Of a stretch of DNA of 64,000 nucleotides, positions 46,101 to 56,401 are shown piece by piece. Numbering within the stretch: position 1 is the stretch's first letter; each line of letters starts with the position of its first letter. Below the pieces are notes generated by a model that saw nothing but the letters and a program-made list of their open reading frames with translations, had not been told where the DNA came from and did not search any database. The DNA is taken from the NCBI GenBank assembly GCA_039545275.1, contig BCHS01000003.1:1099561-1163560 (forward strand), written 5' to 3'. The DNA is from Pseudomicrostroma phylloplanum. Its lineage: Eukaryota > Basidiomycota > Exobasidiomycetes > Microstromatales. The position numbers were made by a program, and so were the translations under genes.

Positions 46101-47483
46101 GAGTCGGGATGGCTCGAGGTGCTTCGCTCGCCAGTGCGAGAACTGGCGGAGCTCCTCGATCTCGAGTTCGATTGGTCTCGATCTCTTGAGCCCGAAGCCT
46201 TCCTTCCCCGAGAGATCAACGGCGTGTTCTCCGTCGGCGCTGTCTCTGAAGAAAGACGACTGTCAGCCTCATCTTCGGCCAGAGTAGTAGAGATAGGCGC
46301 TCGTTCACCAGCCTTAGGAGTGACGGCGTTGAGACTCTCGCCAGGGGAAGCCTGGAAGGAGAGGTTTGGCGAGGCGTTGGTGCTATCCTTCGCTCGCAAC
46401 GTCCTCTGTCCTTCCGGACTAGCCCTACGGGAAGCTCCTAGAGCTTTGGTCAGGTTGCTTGCCCCTGTAAGATCGGATGGAGTGGAAGGTCCTACGCTAG
46501 TCTTGCCGTAGGAGTTGGCCATCGCAACATCCTCGCGAGAGTCTTCCAGATGGGTCGGCATATCTGAGGTACGTGGGGAGGGACCATCTCCATCTCTCAG
46601 GGCATATGCTGCCAGCTGGGCAGTAGACTCCCGAAGCGAGTCTGAGGTGGCGGTGTACGACGACGACAAGTTGTCGTGTTCGCCATGGTTGAAGGAAGGT
46701 TGGAAACGGCTGAGAGGATAATGGAATACCGGAGGCCGTACGAAAGTGGTGAGCTGCGAAGTCAGTACAAGCGAGGCCGCCACTTCGACTCACTAGCTTC
46801 GTCCTTCTAAGGAGATCCCGCTCCCAGCTGGATCCTGCGATCCACCTTGCCTCTCCACATCAGAAGTATTAGATTTCCCAGCTCTCATCGCTTGTGCAGA
46901 GGAGCTCTCGCCGGTACGATAGCTGGTCGGTCTTGCCGAAGACCCGGCGTTGCTGGGCGGGAAGGTGCTCTGCGGAGGCTGATCGACGGAGGAAGGCCGT
47001 GGGAACCTGCCGTTCCCAGTGGCTGAGGGACTAGCTTGCCCACTGCTGCTTCGCAGGCTGCCTAAGCCCGGGAACTCCCAGCCAGAACCTGACCTCTTGC
47101 TGCGAGAGAGGTATGAGCCGGATGAAGCAGTGGGTCGCCGTTGCTGTTGCAGCCCTCCAAAGGCGCGGCTGGTGCTCGAGGTGGAGAAGACGTCGGAATG
47201 GGAAGAGGAGGTGCGTCTACCCCAGCCTGCTGCGCCTTGAGGGTCGAGAAGATGGTTGATTGCGCAGGCATGATGAGGAGCATTGGTTCGTCAGAGAGCC
47301 AAGCGAGGGATAGTAAGGGCGTGGGAAGATGATGGTGGGGACCAATGCGATCGGGACGGGAACAAAAAGGCGTGACCGGGTCAGCAGCACGTACCAGGCA
47401 CCTATGGTCCACAGCACTGTACCTGGGATGCACTCACCATTGCCTCCGGCCGGGGAGGCTGCCCCGTCGCCGCTGGTAGGCAT
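43184..47483 (-). CDS. VSB1: Vsb1-like SulP/SLC26 transporter with STAS and cyclic-nucleotide-binding-like domains
   Basis: Four exons: 47438-47483, about 46794-47229, 45557-46709 and 43184-45484, giving about 1311 aa. Yeast Vsb1 (YGR125W) is a vacuolar membrane protein needed to store basic amino acids. A long Ser/Thr/Arg-rich soluble head covers the first 430 or so residues. The SulP membrane domain follows ([30 protein letters not shown], joined to V-V-P-F-Y-H-I-L). Then come a STAS domain ([18 protein letters not shown]) and a C-terminal cNMP-like barrel ([20 protein letters not shown], then A-G-E-L-S-F-L). Exons 1 and 2 are too Ser-rich for a family check and rest on frame and splice signals. 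The exon 2 acceptor could be 47235, 47229 or 47226. The transported substrate is inferred from yeast. Confidence 0.82.
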
Positions 47484-48128
47484 GCTGTAAAGGGATAATG
47501 TAGATGAAGCAGAGACGGAAGAATATGGGCCGCCAATTGCTAGGCCACTCGGAGGAAAGGAGGGGCAGAAGGAAGAGTAGTCTACTTAGTTCCCATCAGC
47601 GGCGGAGAGAAGCCATGCAGCATCCCGCAAAACTCCGCCCACGAGATAAGGAAGCACCACCAGCAGCAGCACAAGCCTACACTGGGTGAAGTCAATTGCT
47701 CTGCAGGGTCAAGCAATGTAATCCGATGACGACAGCAACAGCAACAGCAGCAACGTCAGCAGCCCATATACACCGGCTATGAATGGCAGACGGCAACAAA
47801 TGGTGCTCGGACTCCGGGCTCGCAGGCCTGGTAGAGGTACGGAACCAATTTCACCAGGAGGCGAGAATCGGGACGACGCCCAAGCAAGCAGGCAAGGATC
47901 CCCGCGTTATTCTCTGTGCGTCTGGTCTGCTCGATGCTCCCGATCGTGACGGTATCTCCGGCTGTCGTGCGTTCGTGTGTAGACTCAGTGAGCACTTGTG
48001 CCTACGAAGCTGGTCAGGTCATAGACAGGGCTGGCTGTATAGTAAATGCAATTCAACGAAGAGAAGGAGCACAAGAACTACAAAGCGCCACCTCTTATGC
48101 GACGAGAGGGGTACTGTATAGCACAGAT
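47484..48128. other. Upstream region of VSB1-like gene
   Basis: About 645 bp between the transporter start and the bZIP stop, both on the minus strand. A CAGCAA-type trinucleotide run lies near 47733-47760. No gene was supported. Confidence 0.5.
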
Positions 48129-49194
48129 CTACGGGAGAGAGGACAAGGCACGGACAGCTCCCTCCATCGCCAGCCTCTCCACTTCGTCTTCAGCCGTGTC
48201 GCTTGCCATGGCATGATCGCCCGAGACTCCCTCTTGTCGGATCCCCCAGTTGACCATCTGTCCCTCCAGATCCCCGCCTGCCAGGAGAAGAGGTACTTGC
48301 TCGAATTGCTGGCTCGTCGGGACAGCTTGACCGACGGCGCGGGGTACTTCGACTTCTGGCGAGCTCGTCCAGCTGGTCGAGAAGATAAAGTCAGAGGTGC
48401 TTGCACTCGAGATTTCTCCGGACCATGAGCTGGGGTCAGTCTCCGTCGAATTTCTTGACCCGTCCGAGCTTTGCCCCTCCATGGAGGTCGAGCGCCTGAA
48501 AGGGGACTGGGCGATGGCACCAGGAGACTCGACCATGGCACCAGACAAGACCAAGGCAGAAGCGGGAGCCAGAGGGCGGGAAGAGCGGGCCAAGACGCTT
48601 GGGATACGGCCGTTGACGGTGGGCAGTGGTCGAGCCGAGAGATCCCTGGCCTCAGCCAGCGCGATGGCAGAGGGCGAAAGGTGGCCGTCTCGAACCCGGG
48701 AGAGGATCTCGAGTAGCGCCTGGTTCTCTTCCTTGAGGCGCTTGTTCTCGGCCCGCAGATCGTCTTGAGCCTGCTCCATCTGTGCGTGAAGAGGCGGGAT
48801 GGTAGAGAACAAAGTCAAATGTGTACTTACACTGGATGTCATCAAGCCTCGCATTGTGCGTACTCACCTCTGCAGACTCTCGCTTCCTCCGCTGCCTGGA
48901 GGCTCTCTGCGATTCGCGATTCTGAGCCCTACGCTTTTCCGTTCGAGCCGAGCCTGTCAGGGTGCGGAGGTTGGCAGAAGCGTCGGAAGCTTCGGTGGGG
49001 AGGGCACCGGGAGGCAGAGCGGTGAGGTTCACCTGAGGCTGGGCGCTGGGGGTAGCCTGGGAGGCGTGGGCCACGGCAGTGACAACGACAGGAGCGGCTA
49101 CAGCAGGTGCGGGCGCGGAAGGTGCGGCACGACGGACGTTTGGCGTACCGTTGCCTACAGGGAGGGTCAGTCCACCGAAGAGGTTGGTTGACAT
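48129..49194 (-). CDS. bZIP transcription factor
   Basis: Two exons, 48868-49194 and 48129-48779 (intron 88 nt), giving 325 aa. The basic region is K-R-R-A-Q-N-R-E-S-Q-R-A-S-R-Q-R-R-K-R (about residues 86-104). Exon 2 begins near the zipper: M-E-Q-A-Q-D-D-L-R-A-E-N-K-R-L-K-E-E-N-Q, then A-L-L-E-I-L. The N-R-x-S-Q-R-x-S-R core is close to fungal Yap/Pap1 types but has Ser where those have Ala and Phe, so the subfamily is uncertain. The rest is Ser/Pro-rich with an acidic C terminus (about residues 240-325), a possible activation region. No Cys-rich redox domains of Yap1 are seen. A 1.2 kb upstream gap suggests a long leader or promoter. ATG context is normal (CGCCATGTC). Confidence 0.85.
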
Positions 49195-50398
49195 GGCGAG
49201 AGAGTAGTCTCGGGCGAGCGAGGCTGGCTGAGAAGAGCTAAGTGAGGGTCTAGATGAGGGCTAGATGAGAGCTCGACGAGGGCTCGATGAAGATGAGTAC
49301 AGAGGAAATGATGGATGGTGAGCCCGGGACGGCGATGGAAGAAGACGAGGCGGCGGTAGGCGCGACGGAGGCAAAATGAAGGTACACACCGCCGCGCTCG
49401 CTACTAAGGGTGTCTCTCCTCTGCAGGCCCGTCCAGCGAGCACCGGGCGCTGCTGGGCGGTGCGGCGGAATCATCGTCGTGGTGCATCCGCGTCTCGGCT
49501 CTCGAATGCACCACGCTGGCGCTGGCCATAGGCAGTGATTGTACATGGCCGGTACTCGAGTATGATCCGCGACCGTGCTGCTGTGGAGTTCTTCCGGAAA
49601 TTCTCTGCATCGCTAGGGCGACCAGCCAGGTCACGTACGGATGTGGCACCGCCGTGTACGCTAGCTGGCCGGACGGAGGGACACCCTTCACGCTTCCAGC
49701 GAGGAAAGACACGCCGTGGTACGGCTCCCATTCGTTTAGTCACCACTCCAATCATCTCCCACCCAAACAGAGACTCCCGCCCTCCTATGCTCCTTTGCCC
49801 CCCGCTTGTCGACAAGGCAAGGCAAGGGTCCTGAACCCTTCCAGGGTCCGTTGGAGCCCAAACAATACTCCGACGATGGTCATCCTTCGACGGTCTGCCC
49901 CTGTGGCTGCCTGTGTGCCTGTGTCTGCCTGTTCCTCGAGCGTACACCGCTGCACTACCTCCCCGCCCGCCCCAGACAGATTTGCTTCCGTGTCCACCCG
50001 TTCCGCGGGGGTACGGGGCAGTCCACGCGGGGCAGCTTGGCAGGGTGCTCTTGAGTACTTGCTCGGCGATCAAAAAAGGGTCCGATGAGATCTCACTTCG
50101 GCGTTCCCCGCTGCAGGACATCGCTGCAGGGCACTGTGACAGCGCCAGCGCCAGGCCGGACGGCTCTTTGAGCAAAGCAAAAGAAGGCCGTAGTCCACCT
50201 CTCTTGCCCCTGCGCTGGAATGGAAGCAAGCGGATGGGATGAGAGGGTGGTGAAGACATCAGGTAGCAGGGTGATAATATTACGCAGCGGACAAGAGAGC
50301 GTTGACGTGAAGACATGAAGACATTATGTGCATGCGAGTGGGAATGCAAAAGCCCTCCCTCCGTCACGCGCTACAGCACAGCCTTTCCCCGTTGTGTT
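49195..50398. other. Long upstream region of the bZIP gene
   Basis: About 1.2 kb between the bZIP start and the RGP1 stop, both on the minus strand. Next to the bZIP start (49244-49295) are imperfect repeats of a CTAGATGAGGG / CTCGATGAAG type unit. A minus-strand open frame of 281 codons starts at ATG 50316 and ends at 49471. It is His/Arg/Ser-rich and matches nothing I know. It could be chance, part of a long leader, or a lineage-specific gene. Confidence 0.45.
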
Positions 50399-53300
50399 TT
50401 ATGCAGCAAAGCTGACGGGGTTGGGCTTAAAGCTGGTGCTGTTGGGCAGTACAGCGACGGCGACTGCGCACTCTACGATTTCCAGCTTGACGTCCGTCCC
50501 AAAGGTGTCCCTTAGGGCACCTCCATCCTCGTCCCTGTCGCCGTTTCCGTTGCTCTTCTCCCCTCGACTGCCATCGAGTGACGCCGCAGGAGGGAAGAAG
50601 GAGCCAAGAGCTCCGCTTAGCCGGGGTACGGCTCGATACCGAGAGTGGTAGAGGGAGAAGCCGTCCTCGTCTGAGCTGGGGTGCAGGTGAGGGGGCGGGA
50701 GCGGACGAGGAGCAGACTTGTTGGCATGCTCTGCCACTTGGGTCAAGAAGGACAGTCGTACAGTCCAGTGAAGTTTGACTGATGATCGGAATGGTCGGGA
50801 ATGCGAGTCAAGACGATGTCAGCCGTGAGCAAGTGAGGCATCCCTCGCGCACATCTCAACTCACCACCGCTGGTCGAAAAGTCTGGCGTGGCGCCGCTAG
50901 GTATAGGTAGGGAGAAGCTAGCTTGCCCTGCGTCAAGGGTACTGTCATGGTGTTCTGCATGAATCTTGCGAGTCGCCTTCTGCATCCGCCCGGCAGTCAT
51001 GGTGCCGAGGCTCGCTTCCACCTCTTCGTAGCTCTCAAGAACAGCAGCGATCTATGCGTAGAGAGAAGAGGTTTGGTCAGCTGTGCCCTTCATCCTGCCC
51101 TACCGACTCGCCTGGGCCTCTCCACTCACTCTGACGACTCGAGCTACAGCGCCCAATCTGTTGATGTTCACCACGCCCAGGATCGAATCGCCCAGCCGGT
51201 ACTTGCTCTTGACGAGCGTGAGCACCGCTGCGACGGCGCCATCCTTAGCGATGTCATACGAAACTGGTAGAGTGAGAGTATAGAAGTTAGCTTCGAGTCA
51301 CCTGTGCAGTATACTCCCACCTCATCCACTCACCCTTTTGCGAGTTGCGTGTCAGCACCTCGATGGCGCTCTTACAAGAAGTGACTTCCTCCTCACCAGT
51401 GGCTGACACACTGGAGTTTCTTCTCATTGGTAGTGCGGCGCCAATGGTAGGGCCTTTGGCATCGAGCTGTCGTAACGTTTGCGGAGGGCTGGCTATGAGC
51501 TTTTTCATCTCAGTCTCGAGGGCAGTCACTCCGTCAGCAGCCCCAGCACCACCCTCGCAAGAGGCTAACAGAGAGCGTGTGTAGTTCTGAAGGTCTCGAC
51601 GGCTGCGTTCTGTGAAGGTTGGTGAAAGCAGCAAAGGATCAGTGCAACGAATTATCAACGCCAGCTCGACGCATCGACAAACTCACCTCCCCGTTCTTGC
51701 AGTCGGATGCCTTGTGTAGAGTCATTTGACATCTGCTTGACCATCTCCTCCGCTCTTCTCTGAACTTCTGTGGACTTCAGATCGATCTCCTCTTCTTTCA
51801 CCTTAGCAGCGTCTCTCAGTAGGATGACTGGGTTAGTGAGGTCAAAGAATGACCTAGCACCAGCGATGTTCACGTGGTTGTAGATACGCAGGGGGATCTT
51901 GATCAGCCGACTACGTTGATTGCCTGCCTTTGCTGCGACTCTGCGGGAGTCGACCCTGTTGGTGCCAATGACGAGCTCGTATGTAAACTTGATCGCCTTG
52001 CCAAAGTAGGAAGGGGGGAGGTCGGTAGGCAGCTGCATCGTGAAGCTGTACGTCTTGCTCTCACCAGGTAAGAGGTTCAAGTCAACTGCTACGATCGACG
52101 GAGGGGAGCTGAAAGTCGGGATGGTCTTGCTCGCCATTGTTTTCTGTCTGACCTCCAGCATCGTCGATCCAGTCCGGCGATGCCTGCTCGGAGAATCTTG
52201 CCCTCCATCCGCTCCTCCGAGCGCGTTGCGAAGATAGGCTGCCCAACCTTTAGCTGCAGCAGCATCTGCATTCTCATCATGACCGAGATCACCTCCTCCG
52301 ATAGCTCGCGTTGCCCCAGAAGAGCCATTGGCCGACAGGGTATCTCCGAAAGCTAATCGCCGCTTCACCTCTTCGAACTCGCCTGGCTTGATAAGAGACT
52401 CGTCGACTTCGTATGATCCCGAGAACTGGGCAAAAGACCAGAGGACGGTCTCAGTACCAGGGGCGGCAGTACCAGGCTGAGGGAAAAGCGGGCTCGATCC
52501 TGTGCCACTTGGTGCACGAGAATTGCCAGAGGCGCTCGAAGCGCTGGGTCTACGGCTTGGCGGGGCTCCTCCACGACTCCAGCTTGTGAGCTGATCGCGT
52601 ACGACGCTCTCCATGGTGTCATTTCGCCCGAGGCCATAGAACGCATTGTCCGAATAGGAAGTCTCCCTACTCTGGGTAGGTGTCATGGCGTATGCCCCTG
52701 GTACTGCCGAATCATCAACGAAACTAGAGCGGCCATCCTTTCCCGAGCGCGGACCCTGCGCTCCAGTAGAGAGCTCAAAGGCTGCGCTCAGATCCTCGTG
52801 CTGTACCTGTATCACAGACTTCTTGCGCGAATGAGGATGGTCGGCTTGTATCGAAGTAGACAGACGCCTGCCATTACCTCTTGGGGGCCCTGCTAATTTA
52901 GATTGGCACGATCAGTCGTTACCACTTTGGTTCTCTCTGCTCTTCCGCGTACTGACCTGTTTCTGATGCTCCCGGGACAGAACGCGACGGAGCTGCCGCA
53001 TTTGGGCTCAGCCCTGAAACAGAAGCACTCGGGTAGCCCATCCCTATGCCTGCCTTGTTGCGAGCGTTGGACGCTTGTGCCGGAGGAAGAGTTGCGCTAG
53101 GATTGGGCATCGCGGCCACACTGGCAGACTTTGTGTGCTTCTTCTCAGATGCAGCTTTGCCAGCAGGTGATGGTCTCGACGGCAATGCATGCTTGCCAAT
53201 GGTCCTTCTGCGTGTGGGTAATGCGTTGCCTGCGAGGTCATAGTCGATGGCAGCGTCATTCTCCACCCCCTCTTCCTCTCTCATGCCCATCCCGCTGCCC

Positions 53301-53605
53301 GATTGCCTCTGCTTGCCATTGCGTCCGGGGGCCGAGCGAATGTCAAAGCTCTGACTCTTCACGTGTCCCCTTGGAGGGGTAGAAGAGGCCACCTCTGCAT
53401 CGCTGATGGTCCGTCTGTCTCGCGAGAAAGACGCATCGAGGGATCCGGGGAAGCGTGAAGTGGAAGGAAGCGGCTGCGATGCTGGTACGGGTATGTTTCG
53501 ATTGGTAAATGTGATGAGACACCTGAGCTCCTCGCCGGCGAAGAAGGACGACTGAGCAGGAGTGACAGTCACCTCCAGCGGCGCAGATTGATGGAGGAGG
53601 GACAT
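50399..53605 (-). CDS. RGP1: Rgp1, subunit of the Ric1-Rgp1 Ypt6/Rab6 exchange factor
   Basis: Six exons: 52957-53605, 51687-52889, 51334-51609, 51130-51263, 50865-51051 and 50399-50778, giving 942 aa. With Ric1 it activates Ypt6/Rab6 at the Golgi for retrograde endosome traffic. The N terminus is the Rgp1 type: L-E-V-T-V-T-P-A-Q-S-S-F-F-A-G-E-E-L-R-C-L-I-T-F-T-N. Arrestin-like strands follow after disordered Ser/Pro loops: L-L-P-G-E-S-K-T-Y-S-F-T-M-Q-L-P, then P-P-S-Y-F-G-K-A-I-K-F-T-Y-E-L-V-I-G-T. Later conserved parts are V-S-Y-D-I-A-K-D-G-A-V-A-A-V-L-T-L and Y-R-L-G-D-S-I-L-G-V-V-N. The last exon reads V-K-L-H-W-T-V-R-L-S-F-L-T and ends with V-A-V-A-V-L-P-N. All six exons join in frame, which supports the model. 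The first donor is GTCAGT rather than GTGAGT. Confidence 0.88.
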
Positions 53606-53847
53606 GACCCCAGGATACGAGGGAATGACCAATGGTCTTGCGGCAGAGAAGTGTTGAGGAAGGACGATGGACGTGAAGCAACACTGACACGCAGCCAAGG
53701 CCAAATACGCCCCACGCAGCGGAACGCTCGGGCCTTCGACTCGCGACTCGCACAGGCGTGACGGAGAGGAGCACACACACGCCGCAAGGAGACAGATACG
53801 CAGACAACAGATGGGCAGGCATACATGGACAGGTGGATGTGACATGA

Positions 53848-54694
53848 TCAAGCTCTCACCCATCTTCCCTCGAGCTCCATAATGCTCACCGGCACCTCGG
53901 CCTTCTCGTCGTAGTCTGTCCACTCTCCGTCCGCCTCGAACTCCACCTCTTCGAACTTGGTGCCTGACTCTGACGAGGAGCAAGACCATGTCCCCTGGAA
54001 GTCACAACAGCAGAACCATGTCAGCTGTCTGAGTTCAGCCATTCCAGGACCTCCTTCACTCACCTCTGCCGCCCATCCTACCAAATCCAGGCCACGAGCG
54101 TCGAGCACACACAGCGTCTGCCACTCTGCCACGCCGTCCTCCGACATGCTATACGGCCTCCACAAGGGAGCCTTTGATGTTGGCTCTTCGAATTCTGGCA
54201 GGGCAGGAAAGAGAAGGGGAAGGAGTGTAAGCCGAAAGCGCTTCACTACTGCGCTCTCCGTCTGGCTCCTGCGATGCTCACTTGCGGACGATTCTCTTTT
54301 GCAGAACTAGCATATCTCGAGCCCAAGGGAACGTGGGACCGCACCTTGTCAGTAGGCTGGGCCGAACTCTCTGGCTCGACCTCTTGACGGACTTACCGAG
54401 CATTTCATGACCAGGTCCGCCGTGCCCCTCCCACCCTGCATCTCCACCTCGGACCCAGGCTTGATTCCCACCAGCTTGGAGTGCTCCTCGTGACACGAGG
54501 TGCACTTTGTCTTGACCATCAGCACATAGTCGTCTGTAGATGGGCGAAGGTCTTTGACATTCTCCAGCTGCGCCTTGATCTGTAGGGCAAGCTTCTGCAA
54601 GTGGCAGCCGGGTAGGGTGGAGGAAGGTCAGCGAGGCTGTTGGTGTCGTGTGAGCAGAGAGGCTTCACCTGCGCGGTGCTCGACTCACCGGCAT
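53848..54694 (-). CDS. CZIB: CXXC zinc-binding protein (CZIB, DUF866)
   Basis: Five exons: 54689-54694 (6 nt, ATG-CCG only), 54397-54594, 54282-54306 (25 nt), 54064-54194 and 53848-53994, giving 168 aa (family about 160). The function of this eukaryote-wide family is unknown. Conserved parts: L-A-L-Q-I-K-A-Q-L-E-N-V at the start, the zinc pair C-T-S-C (about residue 33-36) with C-S-F-C-K-R-E-S-S (about 68-76), G-S-E-V-E-M-Q-G-G-R-G-T-A-D-L-V-M-K, and near the end W-T-D-Y-D-E-K-A-E-V-P-V-S-I-M-E-L. Splicing restores the second zinc pair exactly, with the codons for Cys-Ser and Phe-Cys on different exons. It is divergent from the EF-Ts gene with 254 bp between starts. Confidence 0.9.
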
Positions 54695-54948
54695 CGTGAG
54701 GGCTTGAATGTCAACAGCCGATGAAGGTTCCGTTGCCCGGATCTAATGAGAAGTAGCCGCTGATCAAAGTTGTGTTCAAGGATACGATCTATGCTGTCAA
54801 GGTCAGTGTTGGTATGGACCTGTCAAGTATCGTCCTGAGGCGACATTCGAGGTCCGCTGCGACGGAAGTGGGACGAGGCAGCTGCGAAAAAAGCCTCAAT
54901 GGCAGGTGCCACTTCTTCCTGACCCAGTGTTACTAACAAGCAGTCACC

Positions 54949-56241
54949 ATGAGCTTCACTCGCCTTCCCACTCGCTTCTTGGCTCGAGCAGCCGCATCCT
55001 CATCCTCATCGTCATCTTCAATTTGCACCTCTTCCAGTATCCTGCGCTCCTTTCATGCCTCAGCATGCTCCCACGCCGAGGCCAAGAAGGTCTCCATGTC
55101 GGGCATTAGCGCGATCCGTAAAGCCGTGCCCGGCACCTCGATGATCAAAGCCAAGGAAGCCCTTCTGGCCACATTCAATGCAGCAGGTCAAGAAGATCTC
55201 TCTGCCGCGCTCACATGGCTGGAGGATGACAGGCAGAAGAGCGGAGCGAAGAAGGCAGAGAAGGTCGCTCTGAGGGAGGCAAAGGAAGGCATGGTCGGCA
55301 TTTGCATCCTTGCCGACGGACTAGGAGGAGCCAGCTCGGCTCCTTCTTCCTCTTCCATGCCTACACCTCCGCCGCGGGCTGGACTCGTGGAGCTCAATTG
55401 CGAAACGGACTTTGTAGCCCGCAACGAAGTCTTCAACCAGCTCGTGCAAGACCTCAGCCATACTGCTGCCCTCTTCCCCGATCTAGCCCAGAGCGCCTCT
55501 TCCTCAGCAGCGACGGACGGCGGCTCTCGACCGCACTTGATCGACCTGCCCCTCGAAGAGTTCCTCAATTTCCCCGTGCTGGCCAGCTCGCCAGATGCAG
55601 CCAAGTCCTCCGCTCGCCCGAGGACAGTGCAGGATGCCATTGTAGACATGGTCTCGCGTCTGGGGGAGAAGATCACCCTCGCCCGTGCCTCGAGCATCTC
55701 CACCTCTCTCCCTCCCCCCGCCACGGACCCAAGACGGTCGCAGTCCATCGACGAGACGTATGTCGTCTCGTTGTTCGCCCACGGCGGTGCCGGTACGCCT
55801 GCGACGCAGGGGGCAGCAGCCTTCTCCACCTCGGCGGGCAAGGTGGCCTCCCTCCTCCTCACCCGCTACCGCGGTCTCACCGGCAACGCGGCCTCACCTG
55901 CTCCTTCCTCAGAGGAGATGACAAAGACCATTCGCGCCCTCGGACGATCCCTCGCTCGTCAGTCAGCGGGTATGGAGACTACCTCCATCCGCGCTCCTGC
56001 TGGGGCAGAAGCGACCGAAGGGGCACCTGGCGCACCTTCTACCGCCCTCTACTCTCAGCCCTTCCTCATGCTTTTGCCCTCGGCGGGAGTCACGGTAGAA
56101 GGGGAGGAAAAGGTAGAGGGAGTGTTGCAGAAGTGGTGCAAGGAGAAGGGAGTGGATGAGGTTGAGGTGGTCGATATCAGGAGGTGGGCACTGGGAGAGA
56201 CGGCCATCATTGCCGAGGCAGGCAGCACGGGCGAGCAGTAG
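54949..56241 (+). CDS. TSF1: Mitochondrial elongation factor Ts
   Basis: Single exon, 430 aa. EF-Ts recharges mitochondrial EF-Tu by GDP release. The first 45 residues are Arg/Ser/Ala-rich and lack acids, as in a mitochondrial presequence (M-S-F-T-R-L-P-T-R-F-L-A-R-A-A-A). The UBA-like domain follows at about residues 52-95 (I-S-A-I-R-K-A-V-P-G-T-S-M-I-K-A-K-E-A-L, with A-L-T-W-L). The core has E-G-M-V-G-I and L-V-E-L-N-C-E-T-D-F-V-A-R-N-E-V-F (about 149-166), the EF-Ts signature. The C-terminal half is less conserved and carries Ala/Ser-rich inserts, then P-F-L-M-L-L-P-S and V-L-Q-K-W-C-K-E-K-G-V. The ATG context (TCACCATGAG) is good. Confidence 0.92.
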   Translation: MSFTRLPTRFLARAAASSSSSSSSICTSSSILRSFHASACSHAEAKKVSMSGISAIRKAVPGTSMIKAKEALLATFNAAGQEDLSAALTWLEDDRQKSGAKKAEKVALREAKEGMVGICILADGLGGASSAPSSSSMPTPPPRAGLVELNCETDFVARNEVFNQLVQDLSHTAALFPDLAQSASSSAATDGGSRPHLIDLPLEEFLNFPVLASSPDAAKSSARPRTVQDAIVDMVSRLGEKITLARASSISTSLPPPATDPRRSQSIDETYVVSLFAHGGAGTPATQGAAAFSTSAGKVASLLLTRYRGLTGNAASPAPSSEEMTKTIRALGRSLARQSAGMETTSIRAPAGAEATEGAPGAPSTALYSQPFLMLLPSAGVTVEGEEKVEGVLQKWCKEKGVDEVEVVDIRRWALGETAIIAEAGSTGEQ

Positions 56242-56401
56242 CGGTCACGTACGGAGGCTTCTTGCAAATACCAGATCACCACCACTCAGAATGAGTAAGC
56301 ATATAGCCGCATCTGCAATGAGAATATAGATGTATAGGATATTTGTATCAGAGCATCGTGAAGGCAGATAGATGCATGCTAGGTGTCGATGACGTGCCTC
56401 C

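Noticed and set aside
55302..56159. 285-codon plus-strand frame overlapping EF-Ts
   Set aside because: It is an alternative frame of a well-supported gene; its Arg/Pro/Ser-rich composition is typical of a GC-rich shadow frame.
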